Below are positions 1-12,925 of a stretch of DNA of 64,000 bases, in pieces. A model generated the notes under the pieces. That model did not search any database and was not told the DNA's origin. It saw nothing but the letters and a program-made list of their open reading frames with translations. Within the stretch, counting starts at the first letter, position 1, and every line of letters begins with the position of its first letter. Origin of the DNA: Cucumis sativus (taxonomy: Eukaryota > Streptophyta > Magnoliopsida > Cucurbitales > Cucurbitaceae). The stretch lies in NCBI RefSeq assembly GCF_000004075.3, contig NC_026659.2, positions 31,849,683 through 31,913,682 on the forward strand, read 5' to 3'. The translations under genes were made by a program, and so were the position numbers.

Positions 1-87
1 GAGAGGTTGACCTTTATAATCAACGGCACCGTCAACCATGTCGGTAAGCAGCGGAGTTGCGTGGTCCATCGAGTCGATGAGGTCCAT
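1..87 (-). CDS. NRT1/PTR family (NPF5-type) transporter, first exon only, cut by window edge
   Basis: Only the N-terminal 29 codons are in the window; the rest lies beyond the left edge. The peptide begins MDLIDSMDHATPLL and contains VDGAVDYKGQP, the acidic N-terminal signature of plant NPF5 proteins. It closely matches the start of the complete neighbouring transporter ([11 protein letters not shown]), which lies on the same strand about 3.2 kb away. This indicates a tandem duplication. The start was chosen at 85-87 because it is the first in-frame ATG before the signature; a second in-frame ATG lies six codons further in. Known of the family: proton-coupled plasma- or tonoplast-membrane carriers for nitrate, peptides or hormones. 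The substrate cannot be inferred from this fragment. Confidence 0.8.
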   Translation of the reverse strand, partial: MDLIDSMDHATPLLTDMVDGAVDYKGQPL

Positions 88-1107
88 AGTTGGAAGAGCA
101 GCAACCACCGTAACGCTGCCAATTCAGAAGGACATGGAACCTCCAAGAAGAAAGCCGTCCGACTTCGAAGTTGATTGTAAGGAAGGAGAAATAGTGGACA
201 CTAACAGTAACACTTTTTCTTTTCTTTTTCCCTTCATATTATCCACCATTTATCTTGCTTCTCTAAATTCAAATTATTAAGTTAGTTTGATGGTAATTTC
301 GATGGGAATGTTGGCTGTTTCCTAGGTTGATAACGATGGGAAGAATATGTAATAGGACTTACAAACGAAATCAATCCAAACACGAGGTTGGAATTATAAC
401 CTATTACAAAGCCATCAGCCCAAAAGACCCAATTTAGGAGAAACCTTAGGTACGATCATGGACTTCGCCGTAATAGAAAATTTTGTTGATGAGGCATTGC
501 CGACTAGCCTCATCCATTCCTCGCACGAATTAGTATTCCCATAGTTCTATCCAGATGTACCATGGTTTTCTCCTTAACCTCATGCATAACATGAAGTTCT
601 GCAAGACTGCAACAGAGACTTCTAAGAGATTCTGATAAGACCCCGGGACTCGAGGTTTACTCTAGAAACTAGAAAGAATAAGAGAGGCTAAAAGAGAGTA
701 ATGGTTAGTTTTATCTTGTGGACCCATAGGAATATTGTTCGTTGGGTCAACAGACTTATAGTAGAATTCACTTTGCAAATTGTGGAGATTGAGAAGCTCT
801 CAAAGCCTTCTCCCTTTGTTGATAAATAAATTGAGGTTGTGGCCTCATTAGATTCATTCGACAAACCATTCAAAGATGTTCTCAGCATCAACTGAAAGTT
901 TATGGACGATAAATGTGATCTTCATGTATATTGTTCAATAGATTAAAAAGAGACTTTCCTGGTAGTAAAAGAATTGAATTTTTGAGCACATAGAAAGTCA
1001 GTTCAAACAGACCTAATCAAGTCTCATACAACATAAAATGTATAGCCAAGTGTAAATATTATAATACAAGGCTTACAATAGATGAGAATTGTTGCAGTCG
1101 TACCTTT
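88..1107. other. Spacer between tandem NPF transporter genes
   Basis: No exon or repeat was recognised here. It must hold the promoter of the truncated left gene and the 3' untranslated region of the complete gene to the right. Short open frames, such as the one at 688-891 on the minus strand, have no family-like content. Confidence 0.5.
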
Positions 1108-3271
1108 TTACCTGCTGTGTACATGAGATTTGGAAACAAACAGGAAAGCAACAAAGGCTACAACACTGAGCCCAGACAATAGGAAGTAAAAGTAATCAAG
1201 ATGTGCCTTGTTCAGATTGTTGGAAAACCAACTATTCTGATCACTGCCTCCAGTTACTTCATCAATAAAAGAAACTAAAAGACTACTTAAAATGCTTCCC
1301 ATGCCCAATACGCTAGTATAAAAGGCAAGACCCATGCTTTTCAAATCTGTTGGAACTTGATCGTAGAAAAACTCTTGGAGACCAACCAATGTAAAAACCT
1401 CAGCCAAACCAAACAAGGTATATTGCGGAACTAGCCACCAAAAGCTCATTGGAATTATTATGTCAGGCCTATCAACCAGACCATGTTCGTCAGCAACTCT
1501 TAATCTTTTCCTCTCAACCATGGCTGCAACCAACATTGAAAAGGCAGACACAACCAGCCCAGTTCCTATACGCTGCAGTGTTGTGATACCAGATTGTAAT
1601 CCTGTAAAAGCTCTGGCTATAGGAACAAATAAAAGATCATAGATGGTAATAAAGATAACAATCGAAAGTGGAACAAATGAATCTAGTGCAGCAGCAGGAA
1701 TGATAAAGCCTGATCGAATTGATCTATCTATTGTAGCTCCTTGTTTGGTGAAGAATGTAGAATCCTGTGCAAACACAATAGCAAATACAAGGACTGTAAT
1801 CCATACTGGAAAAATTCTAAGAACTGCCTTTGCTTCTTCAACCTCGCTGGCACTGCACATCACTCCATGTTTGTCGGAATCCTTTGGCACAATGCAAGCT
1901 TTGTTAAGAAATCTGCCAAATTTGAGGATCCATCGATTGTTAACACTGTATGTTGGTAATTATGCAATTGGATTAACTTGCACACCACCCATTTCATTTC
2001 CATTAGTTGAGAGCAACTGAAGTTTTTTATTGAATTAATGAAATCTCTAATTACTGAAGTCAAGTCACTATGACCTCTAACCTATGTTAGCATTTCAATA
2101 GCTGTAATGACAACCAGAGAAAAATAGAACCATGATCTAAAGTTCAAAAAATTAAATAAATATGATAGACTAAATTGTAATTACTTCATATAGGGCAAGG
2201 ATTTTTTAATGTTCTTACCTGAACTGTCCAGCATTCTGTTGTGACAAATCTGGACCATCTCCTTCTTCATCAAAGATGACTGTAGAAGAAGCTCTACAAT
2301 TCCTGATTGCAGACACAAATACTCGGCCGATTCTCAGAAATGGGGTCTGAGCATATATTTTGATACTATAACGATACGTGTTGGTCCCAAATAGAAACAA
2401 AAACGATGCAATGATCATCATAATACAAGGAATTCCAAATCCCAAACTCCAACTAAGGTTCTCCTCTGTATAGGTTACCAGCAAAATGGCTACAAAGGTG
2501 CCAGCGCAGATACCAAAAAACCACCAATTGAAGAAGGAGCTTTTGGATTTTGCCTCTTGAGGGTGTAGGGCGTCAAATTGATCAGCTCCAAAAGCCTGTA
2601 CGCAAGGCTTGTGCCCACCTTGCCCGATCCCTATTAAATAGAGGGAGACGAAGAACAAGAGAAGCTGAAACTGGGAGTTCTGGGAGGAGGTTGTAGGAAG
2701 CATAGCAGAGAAAGATAGGAGTGACAGTCCCTGAAAGGAATTTTGAAGAGGATCAGGAGTAGGATCATCTTCAAATTGAGATGGAAAGAAAAAGAAGGAA
2801 CAGAAAGAGAGACCAAGACGTAAATTGCAGAAGAAAAAAGAATGGTGCGATATCGTCCGAAGAAGGAATCGGCGAGAAAGGCTCCGAGGAGAGTGAGTAG
2901 CATGGAGATGCCTGACCAGATGTTAACAGTCTCGGCGGCGGTGGCCACAGACTGGCCGAGTGGGCCGGTCAGATAAGTTATGAGGTTGGAGCCGATTCCG
3001 TAGTAAGCAAATCTCTCTGCCACCTCTACCCCTAAATCAAATGGAGAATATATATATATAGATGTGAGTGGGAACTGGGAACTGGGAACTGGGAACTGGG
3101 AATTGAGTTTTGGTGGGTAAAATAAATGTAATAGTACAAATTAATAATATAGAAACCTATCATGAAAGAGGCGGACCTCCAACCACCAGAGCAGAATCGG
3201 AGGACTGGCCGACCTTTGAAATCCACGGCGCCCTCCACAGTCTGGCTGAGTAGTGGAGTTGGCAGCTCCAT
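1108..3271 (-). CDS. NRT1/PTR family protein, NPF5 subfamily, complete (4 exons, 549 aa)
   Basis: Exons on the minus strand are 3157-3271, 2814-3031, 2219-2730 and 1108-1912; all borders are GT-AG and the frame stays open. Exon 2 is 218 nt, the length I recall as usual for this family. The product is a polytopic (about 12-helix) major-facilitator-type carrier of normal length. Visible marks are the N-terminal [11 protein letters not shown], the proton-coupling ExxER motif (E41, E44, R45), and the PTR signature [20 protein letters not shown] at about residues 145-164. The central loop ends in [14 protein letters not shown], and [17 protein letters not shown] lies near the C-terminus. Known of the family: proton symport of nitrate, peptides or hormones. 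NPF5 members are often tonoplast proteins, but substrate and membrane are not shown here. A truncated paralogue sits just downstream, so this is a tandem pair at least. No inactivating change was seen. Confidence 0.93.
3070..3102. repeat. Heptanucleotide microsatellite (GGGAACT)4.7 in intron 1 of the NPF gene
   Basis: Four perfect GGGAACT units are followed by GGGAA. The array sits about 40 bp inside the 3' end of intron 1, close to the exon 2 acceptor. It is likely length-variable. Confidence 0.95.
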
Positions 3272-3487
3272 TATTGATCGGAGGAGAAACAGTGGAAGAA
3301 GAAATGGAGTTGGATGGGACGTGGAAGATAAAGAGATACGATCTTTACTTAAATCCAACCGTATGTAACGTGTGAGATTTGACTTTGACTTCTTGTCATC
3401 CCATCGATGGCAAGTTGCCTCTAGCCCCGACTCGAATTTAAAAGTACGGCTAAAAACCAAAAATTAACACCTACCATCCTCAAACTC

Positions 3488-3494
3488 TATATAA
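3488..3494 (-). promoter_or_regulatory. Possible TATA box of the complete NPF gene
   Basis: The minus strand reads TATATAG about 220 bp upstream of the start codon. This is the best TATA-like motif I see in front of this gene, but AT-rich DNA gives such matches by chance. Confidence 0.25.
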
Positions 3495-4171
3495 TCTCTA
3501 CACTTGTTTCATATTTCTTCAAATCGTGCACGTTATTGGTCTCTCCATATATTTCATATTTCTTCAAATCATATGCAGGCATTCAAACGTTGAGGAAAAG
3601 AAGGCCGCAACAATACTTTTGAAATTCTTCAAAGTCTTAATACATTCGGCACACAAATCAAGGAATTTTCTTCTGGCCGACTATCTTCTTCATCAAGATT
3701 CAGGTGAGCTTCTTCATCAACACAAATGTTTATTTTCGCAGTTCTTTCTTCATTTGTTTGAACCTTAATTCTTACGAACACCATTATACTTCTTTTTAAA
3801 TTGTGGCATGTACAACAATATTAACTGAAAATTGTTCACGAAACACATTCAAGTTGATCTGTGAAATTTTGTCAAGGTCACAAACAAAAATGTAAAGGGT
3901 ATAATATTTTTTCGTTTTTAATTATAGGTTGTATATAGATATGGATATAAATTATTTATTTATTCTTTTAAACTACAGAAACAATATATCAAAAGATATC
4001 CCCTTGATTTTAGGAACAACAGGAACAACAACTAGAATTTGTTTTATATTTATAAAGTTTATTGTTTTTATAATTTTTAGCAAAATTAAAAATGAAAATA
4101 AGTGGAGGAGGAAGGGAAGAACAAGACCAACTATAGATTACCAGCTATTGGAATCACTGTTCCAAAAAACC

Positions 4172-4270
4172 ATTAACAAAGAAGGTTGAATATCTGTCAA
4201 GTTCTTCTGATGAGATATTAATTAACAAAGAAGGTTGAATATTTGTCAAGTTCTTTTGATGAGGTATTAA
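4172..4270. repeat. Tandem duplication, 49-bp unit x 2
   Basis: The block starting ATTAACAAAGAAGGTTGAAT at 4172 is repeated from 4221 with only a few substitutions, giving a direct head-to-tail duplication. Confidence 0.9.
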
Positions 4271-5134
4271 TGTAAAAAAATTTCAATTACACAAAAGTTG
4301 TAAATGTTGATAACTTCTTGTATGAATACTTACAATAGAGACCAAGACATCCAATGGTTGAGGGGTCGGGAAGCAAGCATGAAAGTCAAAACACTTCAAT
4401 AAAGAGGGGAGGAATGAACCTCCAAATGAAAATACTGCTATGAAGAAAAAACATAGGATAAAGAGTTTGGTGAACTGTCTTATTAAAACTTGTTTTCTAA
4501 TGAATACAGTGAAATTTTTTAAGTTGGGGACTGTGTAGGTTTCAAAAAGGCAATTTATGAGAAGGAAGAAACATGAAGAAGAAGAGAAAGAAGCAAAGAG
4601 AATGAAGAGAAGGTGTGTTGTCTCCGTTGTTGTACTTCAATTAATCAAATGTACTATATTTAGTAAATTCATAACATAACCTTTACCCAACAAATCTTGT
4701 TGAACACGAAGTGAACAAGATAAACAAGAAGAACAAGATGAAGATGAAGAAGGACAAGGTGAGACAGATGCGAAAGGAGAATGTAGTGTAGGGACGAAAG
4801 AAACAACGAAGAAATGAAAAATCAGTAGAGAATAAAAAAAGAAAAAAGGATACAACAAAGGGAAAGAATGCAACATTCCATAACATATGATAAATGTAAA
4901 AGATATATGGAAATTTGCTATCAATTTCCTTTTTATAACATAGGTTAAGAGTGCTAACAAGGAAGAAAAGGCGAAAGAGGATAAAAGATGGAAAGGGAAA
5001 GCACAAATGACATAAGAAAAAACTGAGGTACGTGTGATATATACTTTGTATGCATGAATTATGTATACGTAGAAAACATGATATGTGGTTGCTATTTGAT
5101 ATCGAATACATTGTATTTGGGGGTAATTACACTA

Positions 5135-5420
5135 TATTTGTGAATATATGTTGTCTATGATCCCATCCATTCTAGATTCTATTGAATCTGATTGATGTGA
5201 ATTACAATGTATTTGTATATTATGTTTGGAGTGTTATGTGTTATGGAGTGAGATAATTTGAAGTGTAGTTAACTTTAAAGATCTTGTTCCATTGTTTTGT
5301 TTCACTTACTGATATTTTTGCATTGTTTTGTATTTTAGATTATTTGTGAATATCTGTTGTCTATGACTCCATGTATTCTGAAATATATTGAATATGATTG
5401 TGGTGAATTACAGTGTAACA
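5135..5420. repeat. Two diverged copies of an ~80-bp motif
   Basis: Two blocks, about 5137-5210 and 5340-5415, share the order 'ttTGTGAATAT.TGTTGTCTATGA', 'ATTCT', 'ATTGAAT.TGATTG' and 'GTGAATTACA.TGTA'. They are degenerate direct copies of an unidentified short repeat; further fragments containing 'attacactgtatttg' occur to about 5640. Confidence 0.55.
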
Positions 5421-8400
5421 ATGACATAGGCTTGTTATCATCAAGAACCTGTAACTTCTAAGAATTGTGTATTTGAATTATAAAGAATTTACAAATTACA
5501 CTGTATTTGACATACTGAACCAACTAATGTGTAGTTTAGTTGCGATGTTAGAATAATTTTGTTTGTTGAACTTGTAGTTTACCTACGCATTCTTTAGAAC
5601 GATAAGACGTAATGTTGAATTATATTGTATTTGTGTATCCAAAGGACTACATATAACCTTGTACTCTTCTTATAATACTCGTAACTAATCATTGAAAAAT
5701 ACTAAAATATGCATAGGACCAATCTTCATTGAATTCAACTTCCTTTGACAGAACCAAAAACGACCACAAAAGACCAAGGTAATGCCCTAAATAATATGAA
5801 TGTCAGGTCCACGCTTTCCAAAATGCTACAATTAATTATTATTTCTTTTTGCTAAAACCTTACTGGTTAAAGGAACCTAGTTGACAAGTGATGACTTTCA
5901 AATATAGATGAAAATAATCCAACCACGAGAGTTATACTAAAATATGTAAGCACGTCTCCTACAATTAATGATAATATGTAAGATATAATTAGTTATCCTA
6001 TTAATGTATTTCGTTTTTTATAGTTGAACATGATGACAGAGAATAAGAGAAGATCGAATGAACAGAGTAAATGATAAACCATATATTGTTGACGCTCGAT
6101 CAACTTTAATGTTACGTGAATAATTATTTTATGCATTGTAAATATTTTGAGAGAGTTGTAATGAAGGTTGAAAAATGAGGTTTTTTTTCTTTTTGTACGG
6201 ATAGTCTATTTTGAGAGGTTAAAATGAAATGAAATTTGGCCTTACATTTTTAAACCATTGTCTTTGTATCGTCCTTTGATTTCTCAACTTTCATCCCTCA
6301 ATTCTCTCGGTTTTCTTCAATATCTTTCTTCCACGATCTTCCTCCCCTCGACAGCAGCAAGTTACAGCATAAGTTTTTTCTTTTTTCTTTGCCATCATGT
6401 AGTCTACACCAAGTTGGAGTTTTTAATTTGGATATTTTTTATCCTTTTCTAATTTGATTTTTTTTTCCCCCATCGGCAACAAATCTTAAAATTCCCAACA
6501 GCAAATAAAAATAGAGGCGGTAACGGTGAAAATTTGAAGAAATCAAAAGATTTCAATGTAATGAGGTTTGCAGATTAGATGAGTAGAAGAAGTAGAGGCT
6601 TTTTTGTACCGAGGGTAAAAGTGAAGCGGAGCAAGGAGCGTGCGTGGAGAAACGCATGCAGCCTAAGCTGTTGGGGAGTGGAAGAGTGGGCGATGTGGAG
6701 AGAGGCAGAAATCGCGGATGATCATGACGATGTTCAATGGAGTTTAGAGGTAGGTCTTGCGGAGATCAGGGAGAGAAGGGTTGAGAGTGGATGAGGGTTA
6801 AGGGAGGATATTTTGGGGAATTTCACAGTATGATGATATAAGCAGAAGGAATAAATAGGTAATCCGTAAAAAAATCCAAAAAGCTGATACACCTCTAAAG
6901 ATAAACATAAAGACGTGTCTACAATTAATAGAGTTTGGTTAGAATTGCTTAACTCAATCATTTAAATACATCTGTAATAAATTATTTTAATTCTCCATCA
7001 TAAGACTATATGTCATATTCATGATATTAATGAATTTTTCCTCTATGTCCTTTAAACTCATTCCAGCACGTAATCTAAAATTTTAAAGTTCAAATTATAT
7101 TATAATGCTTTTGTAATGCGTTTACTTTATTTTCATTAAAAAAAAAGAAAAAAGAAGAAGAAGAACAGCCTAATTTATCATGGTGGTTTATATAAAAATT
7201 CAAAATAAAGAGAAAGCGACAGCAGAGAAACAACAAACTACAGCTTTGCTTGGGCAGTGGGGGCAGCAACCAGATAGATTTGTAGACCGTAGACTCGGCA
7301 TTCATCTAACCACCTGACAAAAATACCCCTACCTTTATACCATATTGTATTTTTCAACTATTTTTAAATAAAACTAAGTCTATGTTATAAAATAGATTGA
7401 TTTACATTTTCTTAGGCCATAACCTGACTTCAATTAGGTTTTTAACTCAATTCAATGTCTACTATCTCAATTTCGTAAGTCTATATTAAATAACTTCATT
7501 TTAATTTAATTTTACCATTTATGTTGTATCAACAAATTTTATTCTCCCTCGCTTTAATATTTCCCTGTCCTATTGATAACCATCCACGACCAAGGGTCTA
7601 ACTACATGCTCTATGACCAACTTTACTGGCTACCTCTAGCAACCAACTTTATCACCTCACTCTAGTTACATGCTTCATAAGGATTACCTCCAATGAAAAT
7701 CACCTTTGGCCTCTAATATCTAATTCCGTTGTTGATGAACCCAAGAAGTAAGGGTGAGAAGATAGACAAGTGCTTGGTGATAGGAAGAAAATGATTTTTT
7801 TTTTTTTTTGTTAAAAATTAACCTTCCACGTTTCAAAATAAGGTTGTTATAACGTATGTTCCGTGGATCTCACCCCTTATGGGGACATCTGCAAACCATA
7901 TGTTCGACCTGGTGGCCTATAAAAGGATCTCTTCTCAATCTCCTTTTATCACAACAAATCATTTTTCTCTTTCCTTGTTACAAAATTTTTGTTTTATAAA
8001 AAATATAAATAATTTATATTTATGTTTGACACTGACCACATATATATATATATTTTATTTTTTTATCCTTTGGACGAGGTGGTAATGAAACGTCTCAAAA
8101 AGAGCGAGTTATCCAACTCAATGGTTAATAAGTTTCTATTTTGACATTTCAGTTGTTGTTTTCTTTTATTAATGGTCGAAGATTCCTATAGCAACATGTG
8201 CTACTACCAACTTCAGGGTCTAACTTCAACAATCACTTATAGAGACCAACTCCGACTACCAACTCAATTGATCATCTCCCATAACTAGCTTTAAAGGCCG
8301 ACTCAAATGATCATATATGAAAAAAACAAAAATAAAAACAAAAAAACTTGGCCAATGAAAGTGTTTTTAAATATAGGATTGAAATGATTTTTCAAAATGG

Positions 8401-10680
8401 TTAGTAGTTTTCTTATATAGGAATGGAAATACTTTTTGACATGCAATTAACCAATTAAACTTGTGTATGAGAAAAACTTTTAAAAATTGTAAGCAGACAC
8501 ATTGTAGAAATTTTATGATGCAAATGACTTTATGATAAAAAAAAATTGTCTTTTCACTTTTTTATTTAGATTTTCAAAATGTCTCAATAACATTAGTTGT
8601 CACTTTATATATTCATGATCGTCATTTATCTAACAAATGTGAGACTTTGATCACATTCTTTCCTCGTTAACATACATGCATAATTAACGCTAACTCGAAT
8701 TGATCATATATAATGTAACAAGAAGGTCTAAACTACATACCTTTTTTGTATGCATGTTACATTCACACGTTCCACTTAGATGAAAGTTCATTGTAGCCAA
8801 AGTAAACAATGACTTACATCTTTAGAAGTCAAATGTTTAAATTTTCCTCATTTTATGTTATTGTACAACACATTATAATTTTGTCATTTGTATAAAACAA
8901 TAATATTTTGACTATTCAAGTACGATAATTACATATAAAGAAAGAAGATGCTTGATCTTCCGTTCAACGATTAATTAATATAACAATAAATTTATTTATG
9001 CTAAACTTAATTGATCTCTAACATTTAGTCAAATAACTATTTAATTTTTTTTCTCTAAATCCTTGAATTGAACACCAAAATTTCTAAACATTAATAATTC
9101 CATCCAAACACAAAAATTATTTATTTCACATTTTTAAAATTCATATATTTAATATCTATACTATAAAACAATATAATCTAAATGATTTTCGAATCATTAT
9201 AGAAAAAAAAAGTATAAATGATATAGTCTCCGTTTGGAAAGGCTCGCCTTATACTTATATGAGTTGTAATTATTTTATTTTTTATTTTATCTCATCACAT
9301 ATGTGAACGCTAATATATGTGTTTTATTTTATTTCTTATTCTAATTTGTGTTGATTTGGTTTAAGGTTATAATTTGAAAAAAAAAGAGTGGAAAGTGGAT
9401 GGAAGGAAGATGAAAGATTTGAGGTTTAGAGAAAAGAAAGTGCAAAATTAGTTTGCAAATAAATGTATAGATTATGACTTAGTATAAAAGATTTATAAAA
9501 GAAAATAATATATTGATTATTTATGGACTTAAGTAATAAGATAATTGAAAGAAATGATGTGAATGATTTTGTTAAGGAATTAATAAAATGGGATGAAAAA
9601 AGGTTTTTGATTTAAAAGTTTGGGAAGTAGAATTAGAGATTTAATTTGAACCTAAAAAGATATAAAAAGGAAAGTGCCGGCGGGGAAATAATGATGATGG
9701 TATGGCAAGTGGACAGGCTGTGAGAAGGAGAGAGGAGAGGTGTGGAAAGAGTAGAGAGATAAACGTGAGTGGCAAATAGAAGTAGGTCCCAGCAGGAATG
9801 GAATCCAAGATTTTATTCTCTGCCACACCCATGGCCTTATACATTATACAAATCGGGTTCAACGCCCAGCAAAGGAAAACCAATTTATCTCCTTCCCCAA
9901 TCCCCCATCTGCTTCCATTTTTCAAAACCACGGGCTGGAAATGGAATTATCTCAATCCCTTTTTTTATGCAATCAACATACCCCAACAATATATGTTAAT
10001 TATTAAGACAATTCCTTGATTATCATCACAAACCAAAGTGTGTTTGAAGATTTGTAGCAACTTCAGTCTGGGTTAACTAAAGTGGTGTAGTTTATGTACA
10101 TGAGTTCAGTTTTAAAAGGTTAGAAGCTAAAAATAGAGTTATCCTTTTCTTTTTGAGGGTTAAGGGAAAAAGTAGGATAAAAATGGAGGAATGAAATTGA
10201 TGATTGGAAGTTTGAGAAGGGAGAATAAGGTTGTAAAAAGAAGGAGAGGGAGAAGAGAGGAGAAGAGGAGAAGGGCCCACAAACAAAATGCTATGACAGC
10301 TGGCGAAGGGCTCTGACAGTCTGTTCTCTCTTATCATTACAACGGCAAACAACACACATACTTTTTCTTCTTCGTCTTTGCTAGGGTGTGCAAATCACTA
10401 ATATAGAAAAATAAAATAAATATCATACAATTGTTGATTTTCGAACTGTTTTCAAATTAATAAAATCAATCTAATTTGAAATAATAAAAATATAAATATT
10501 TGAATAATGATGAGGTGTCGCTCAATCTAATTTATCGTTTCCATATATTTTCTTAATATTCCATACATTTGATTTACGTAAAACAATTAAATATCAATAA
10601 AAATAAATAAATACTAAAAAAAATCATTTTCCAACATTAACACGCCAATCCATTTCCACTTATTTCTATTTCCATCATTT

Positions 10681-10793
10681 TCCTTCCCTCTTTTCTCTGT
10701 CTCACAACATACTCCTTGTTCTCTCTTCTCTCCTCTCTCTCTCTGCTCCCGACTCCCCACTCCCCACTCTCTCCTTCTTCCTTCTTTCTAATC
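10681..10793 (+). promoter_or_regulatory. CT-rich 5' leader of the patellin gene
   Basis: The bases just before the patellin start are nearly pure pyrimidine, with CTCT and CCCCACT runs. Pyrimidine-rich tracts are common at plant core promoters and 5' untranslated regions. An in-frame upstream ATG at 10716 would add 26 hydrophobic residues encoded by this CT tract, but this is probably untranslated leader. Confidence 0.45.
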
Positions 10794-12925
10794 ATGGCTG
10801 AGGAAACCCAGAAGCCTGCTGCTGCCGAACCGCCGCCTTCTTCTCAGCCTGTCCCGGAAGAGCCTGCTGTTGTTCCGCCTCCTGCCCCTGAGAAGGAACT
10901 ACCTGACCCTGCTCCTGCTCCTGCCAACCCTGATTCGGTGGAGGAAGTTGCAGAGGCCGAGAAGCCCAAGGCGGCCGACGACTTTGAGAAGATCTCTCAG
11001 TCGGTTTCTTTCAAGGAGGAGACCAACGTTGTTTCTGAGCTTCCGGAGTCGCAGAGGAAGGCGCTGGCCGATCTTAAGCTTCTGATTCAGGAAGCTCTCA
11101 ATAACCACGACTTCACTGCCCCTCTACCCCCTCCCCCGGCCAAGGAAGAAGAGAAGCCGACCGAGGAAAAGAAGGAAGACTCTGACAAACCTGCCGAAGA
11201 CCCTAAAATCGAACAGGAATCCGAAGCTGTACCCCAGGAACAACCTCTCAAGGAAGCTGTGGTCGAAGAGCCTCCCAAATCCCAACCAGAACCAGAACCA
11301 GAGACTGTGACCGTCACGGTCACGGTGGAAGATACAATCACTCCTAATCCCGCGCCCGAGACTTCCTTGGCTCCAAAACCCGAAGAGAAGGCGGAAGAGA
11401 CGTCGAAGGTGGTGGAAAAAGTGGCAGTTATCGACGAAGATGGTGCCAAGACGGTGGAAGCGATCGAGGAAACTGTAGTTGCGGTCTCCGCCCCGGAGCC
11501 GAAGGAACCAGCCCTTCCCACGGAAGAGGCGGAGGCAGAGGCCGAAGCAGAAGCGGCAGAGCCTGTGCCGCCACCTCCACCAGAGGAGGTGTTCATCTGG
11601 GGAATTCCTCTCCTCGGCGACGAAAGGAGCGATGTGATCCTGTTGAAATTCCTCCGAGCCAGAGACTTCAAGGTGAAAGATGCTTTCACTATGATCAAGA
11701 ACACCGTTCGTTGGCGAAAACAATTCGGCATCGAGGCTCTTCTGGACGAGGACTTGGGCAACCAGTGGGACAAAGTGGTGTTCTCCCATGGCGTCGACAG
11801 GGAAGGCCACCCTGTCTGCTACAACGTGTTCGGTGAGTTCGAGAACAAGGACTTGTATCAAGCCACCTTCTCTGACGACGAAAAGAGCCTCAAATTCTTG
11901 CGATGGAGGATTCAGTTTTTGGAGAAGAGCATCATAAAACTCGACTTCAGCCCCAGTGGCATCTCCACCATTGTTCAAGTCAACGACCTCAAAAACTCGC
12001 CTGGACTCACAAAGTGGGAGCTCAGAAACGCCACCAGGCGAGCTCTGCAACTATTACAAGACAATTATCCTGAATTCGCTGCCAAACAGGTATTGCCGTA
12101 TTCAATCCATTTTTCTTTCCCCCTGCAAAACAATTTTTATTAAGTAATTGTTTGATCTTACGACGGATGGATTTAATTCCTCTGAAGGTGTTCATCAACG
12201 TGCCATGGTGGTATTTAGCCGTGAACAGGATGATCAGCCCCTTTTTCACTCAGAGAACGAAGAGCAAGTTTGTGTTCGCCGGACCATCGAAGACTGCTGA
12301 GACCCTATTCAAGTGAGTGTGTAATTACAAATTTTGTTTTGATTTGTTTTGTTTGCCCTTCTCATTTTTCTGCCATTATGTCTCAATCTCATCTAGCCTT
12401 GGCCTTTACTTTTGTTTCCTTGTGTTCCTCTCTCAGGTACGTTGCTCCTGAACAAGTACCAGTTCAATATGGTGGATTAAGCAGGGAAGGCGAGCAAGAA
12501 TTTTCCGTTGAAGACCCTGTTACTGAAGTTGCCATAAAGGCTGCAGCGAAACACACTGTTGAATTCCCAATTTCTGAGGTAGGAGGACATGTTCTTATCA
12601 GAATGCTCGTGTTTTTTTCTCTGTTTATTTGAATTGATTATAAAAGAAGATCCATCTGTTTTTGTAGCCAAGCCTTCTGGTTTGGGAATTGAGAGTTGTA
12701 GGATGGGATGTCAGCTATGGGGCAGAGTTCTCGCCCAGTGCTGAAGGTGGCTATACTGTGATTGTACAGAAGACAACGAAGCTTGGGCCAGCTGATGAAC
12801 CTGTGATCTCCAACAGCTACAGGGTTGGTGAAGCTGGTAAAATTGTGCTCACCATCGACAATTTGAGCTCCAAGAAGAAGAAGATCTTGTTGTACAGATC
12901 AAAGACCAAACCCGTTTCTGATTGA
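10794..12925 (+). CDS. PATL3: Patellin (SEC14-GOLD lipid-binding protein), 4 exons, 606 aa
   Basis: Exons are 10794-12089, 12188-12312, 12437-12578 and 12668-12925, all GT-AG and in frame. Residues 1 to about 265 are an acidic Pro/Glu/Ala-rich disordered region. A CRAL-TRIO N-terminal helix segment follows (from FIWGIPLLGDERSD, about 267-325), then the SEC14 lipid-binding fold (about 335-510, with VCYNVFGEF and FINVPWWYLA). The last exon encodes the C-terminal GOLD domain (VWELRVVGWDVSYGAEF to LYRSKTKP). This order is diagnostic of plant patellins. Known of the family: phosphoinositide binding, membrane trafficking, cell-plate formation and auxin-carrier positioning at membranes. The start was set at MAEETQKP because upstream sequence is CT-rich leader. 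The paralogue number (PATL3) is from general resemblance and less certain than the family. Confidence 0.95.

Larger units (their letters stand above)
3495..10680. other. Long AT-rich intergenic region without recognisable genes
   Basis: About 7.2 kb lies between the divergently oriented NPF and patellin genes. Open frames here (for example 4637-5111 minus, 6258-6794 plus, 9641-10355) are short, low in complexity or rich in Phe/Ser/Leu, and show no domain signature. The region contains the small repeats listed separately, many A/T homopolymers, and presumably the patellin promoter near its right end. Confidence 0.5.

Noticed and set aside
38..280. Plus-strand 80-residue frame at the left edge
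   Set aside because: It is antisense to the NPF first exon, whose protein signature on the minus strand is unmistakable.
4637..5111. Two overlapping minus-strand frames rich in Phe/Ser/Leu
   Set aside because: They come from GA-rich low-complexity DNA and look like neither a signal peptide nor a known domain.
9641..10355. Frames upstream of patellin on both strands
   Set aside because: Short, mutually overlapping, with no splice-linked continuation; more likely promoter or intergenic DNA.
11087..12050. Long antisense frames (228 and 308 residues) opposite patellin exon 1
   Set aside because: They mirror the GC-rich coding strand of a clear patellin exon, are low-complexity and have no domain of their own.
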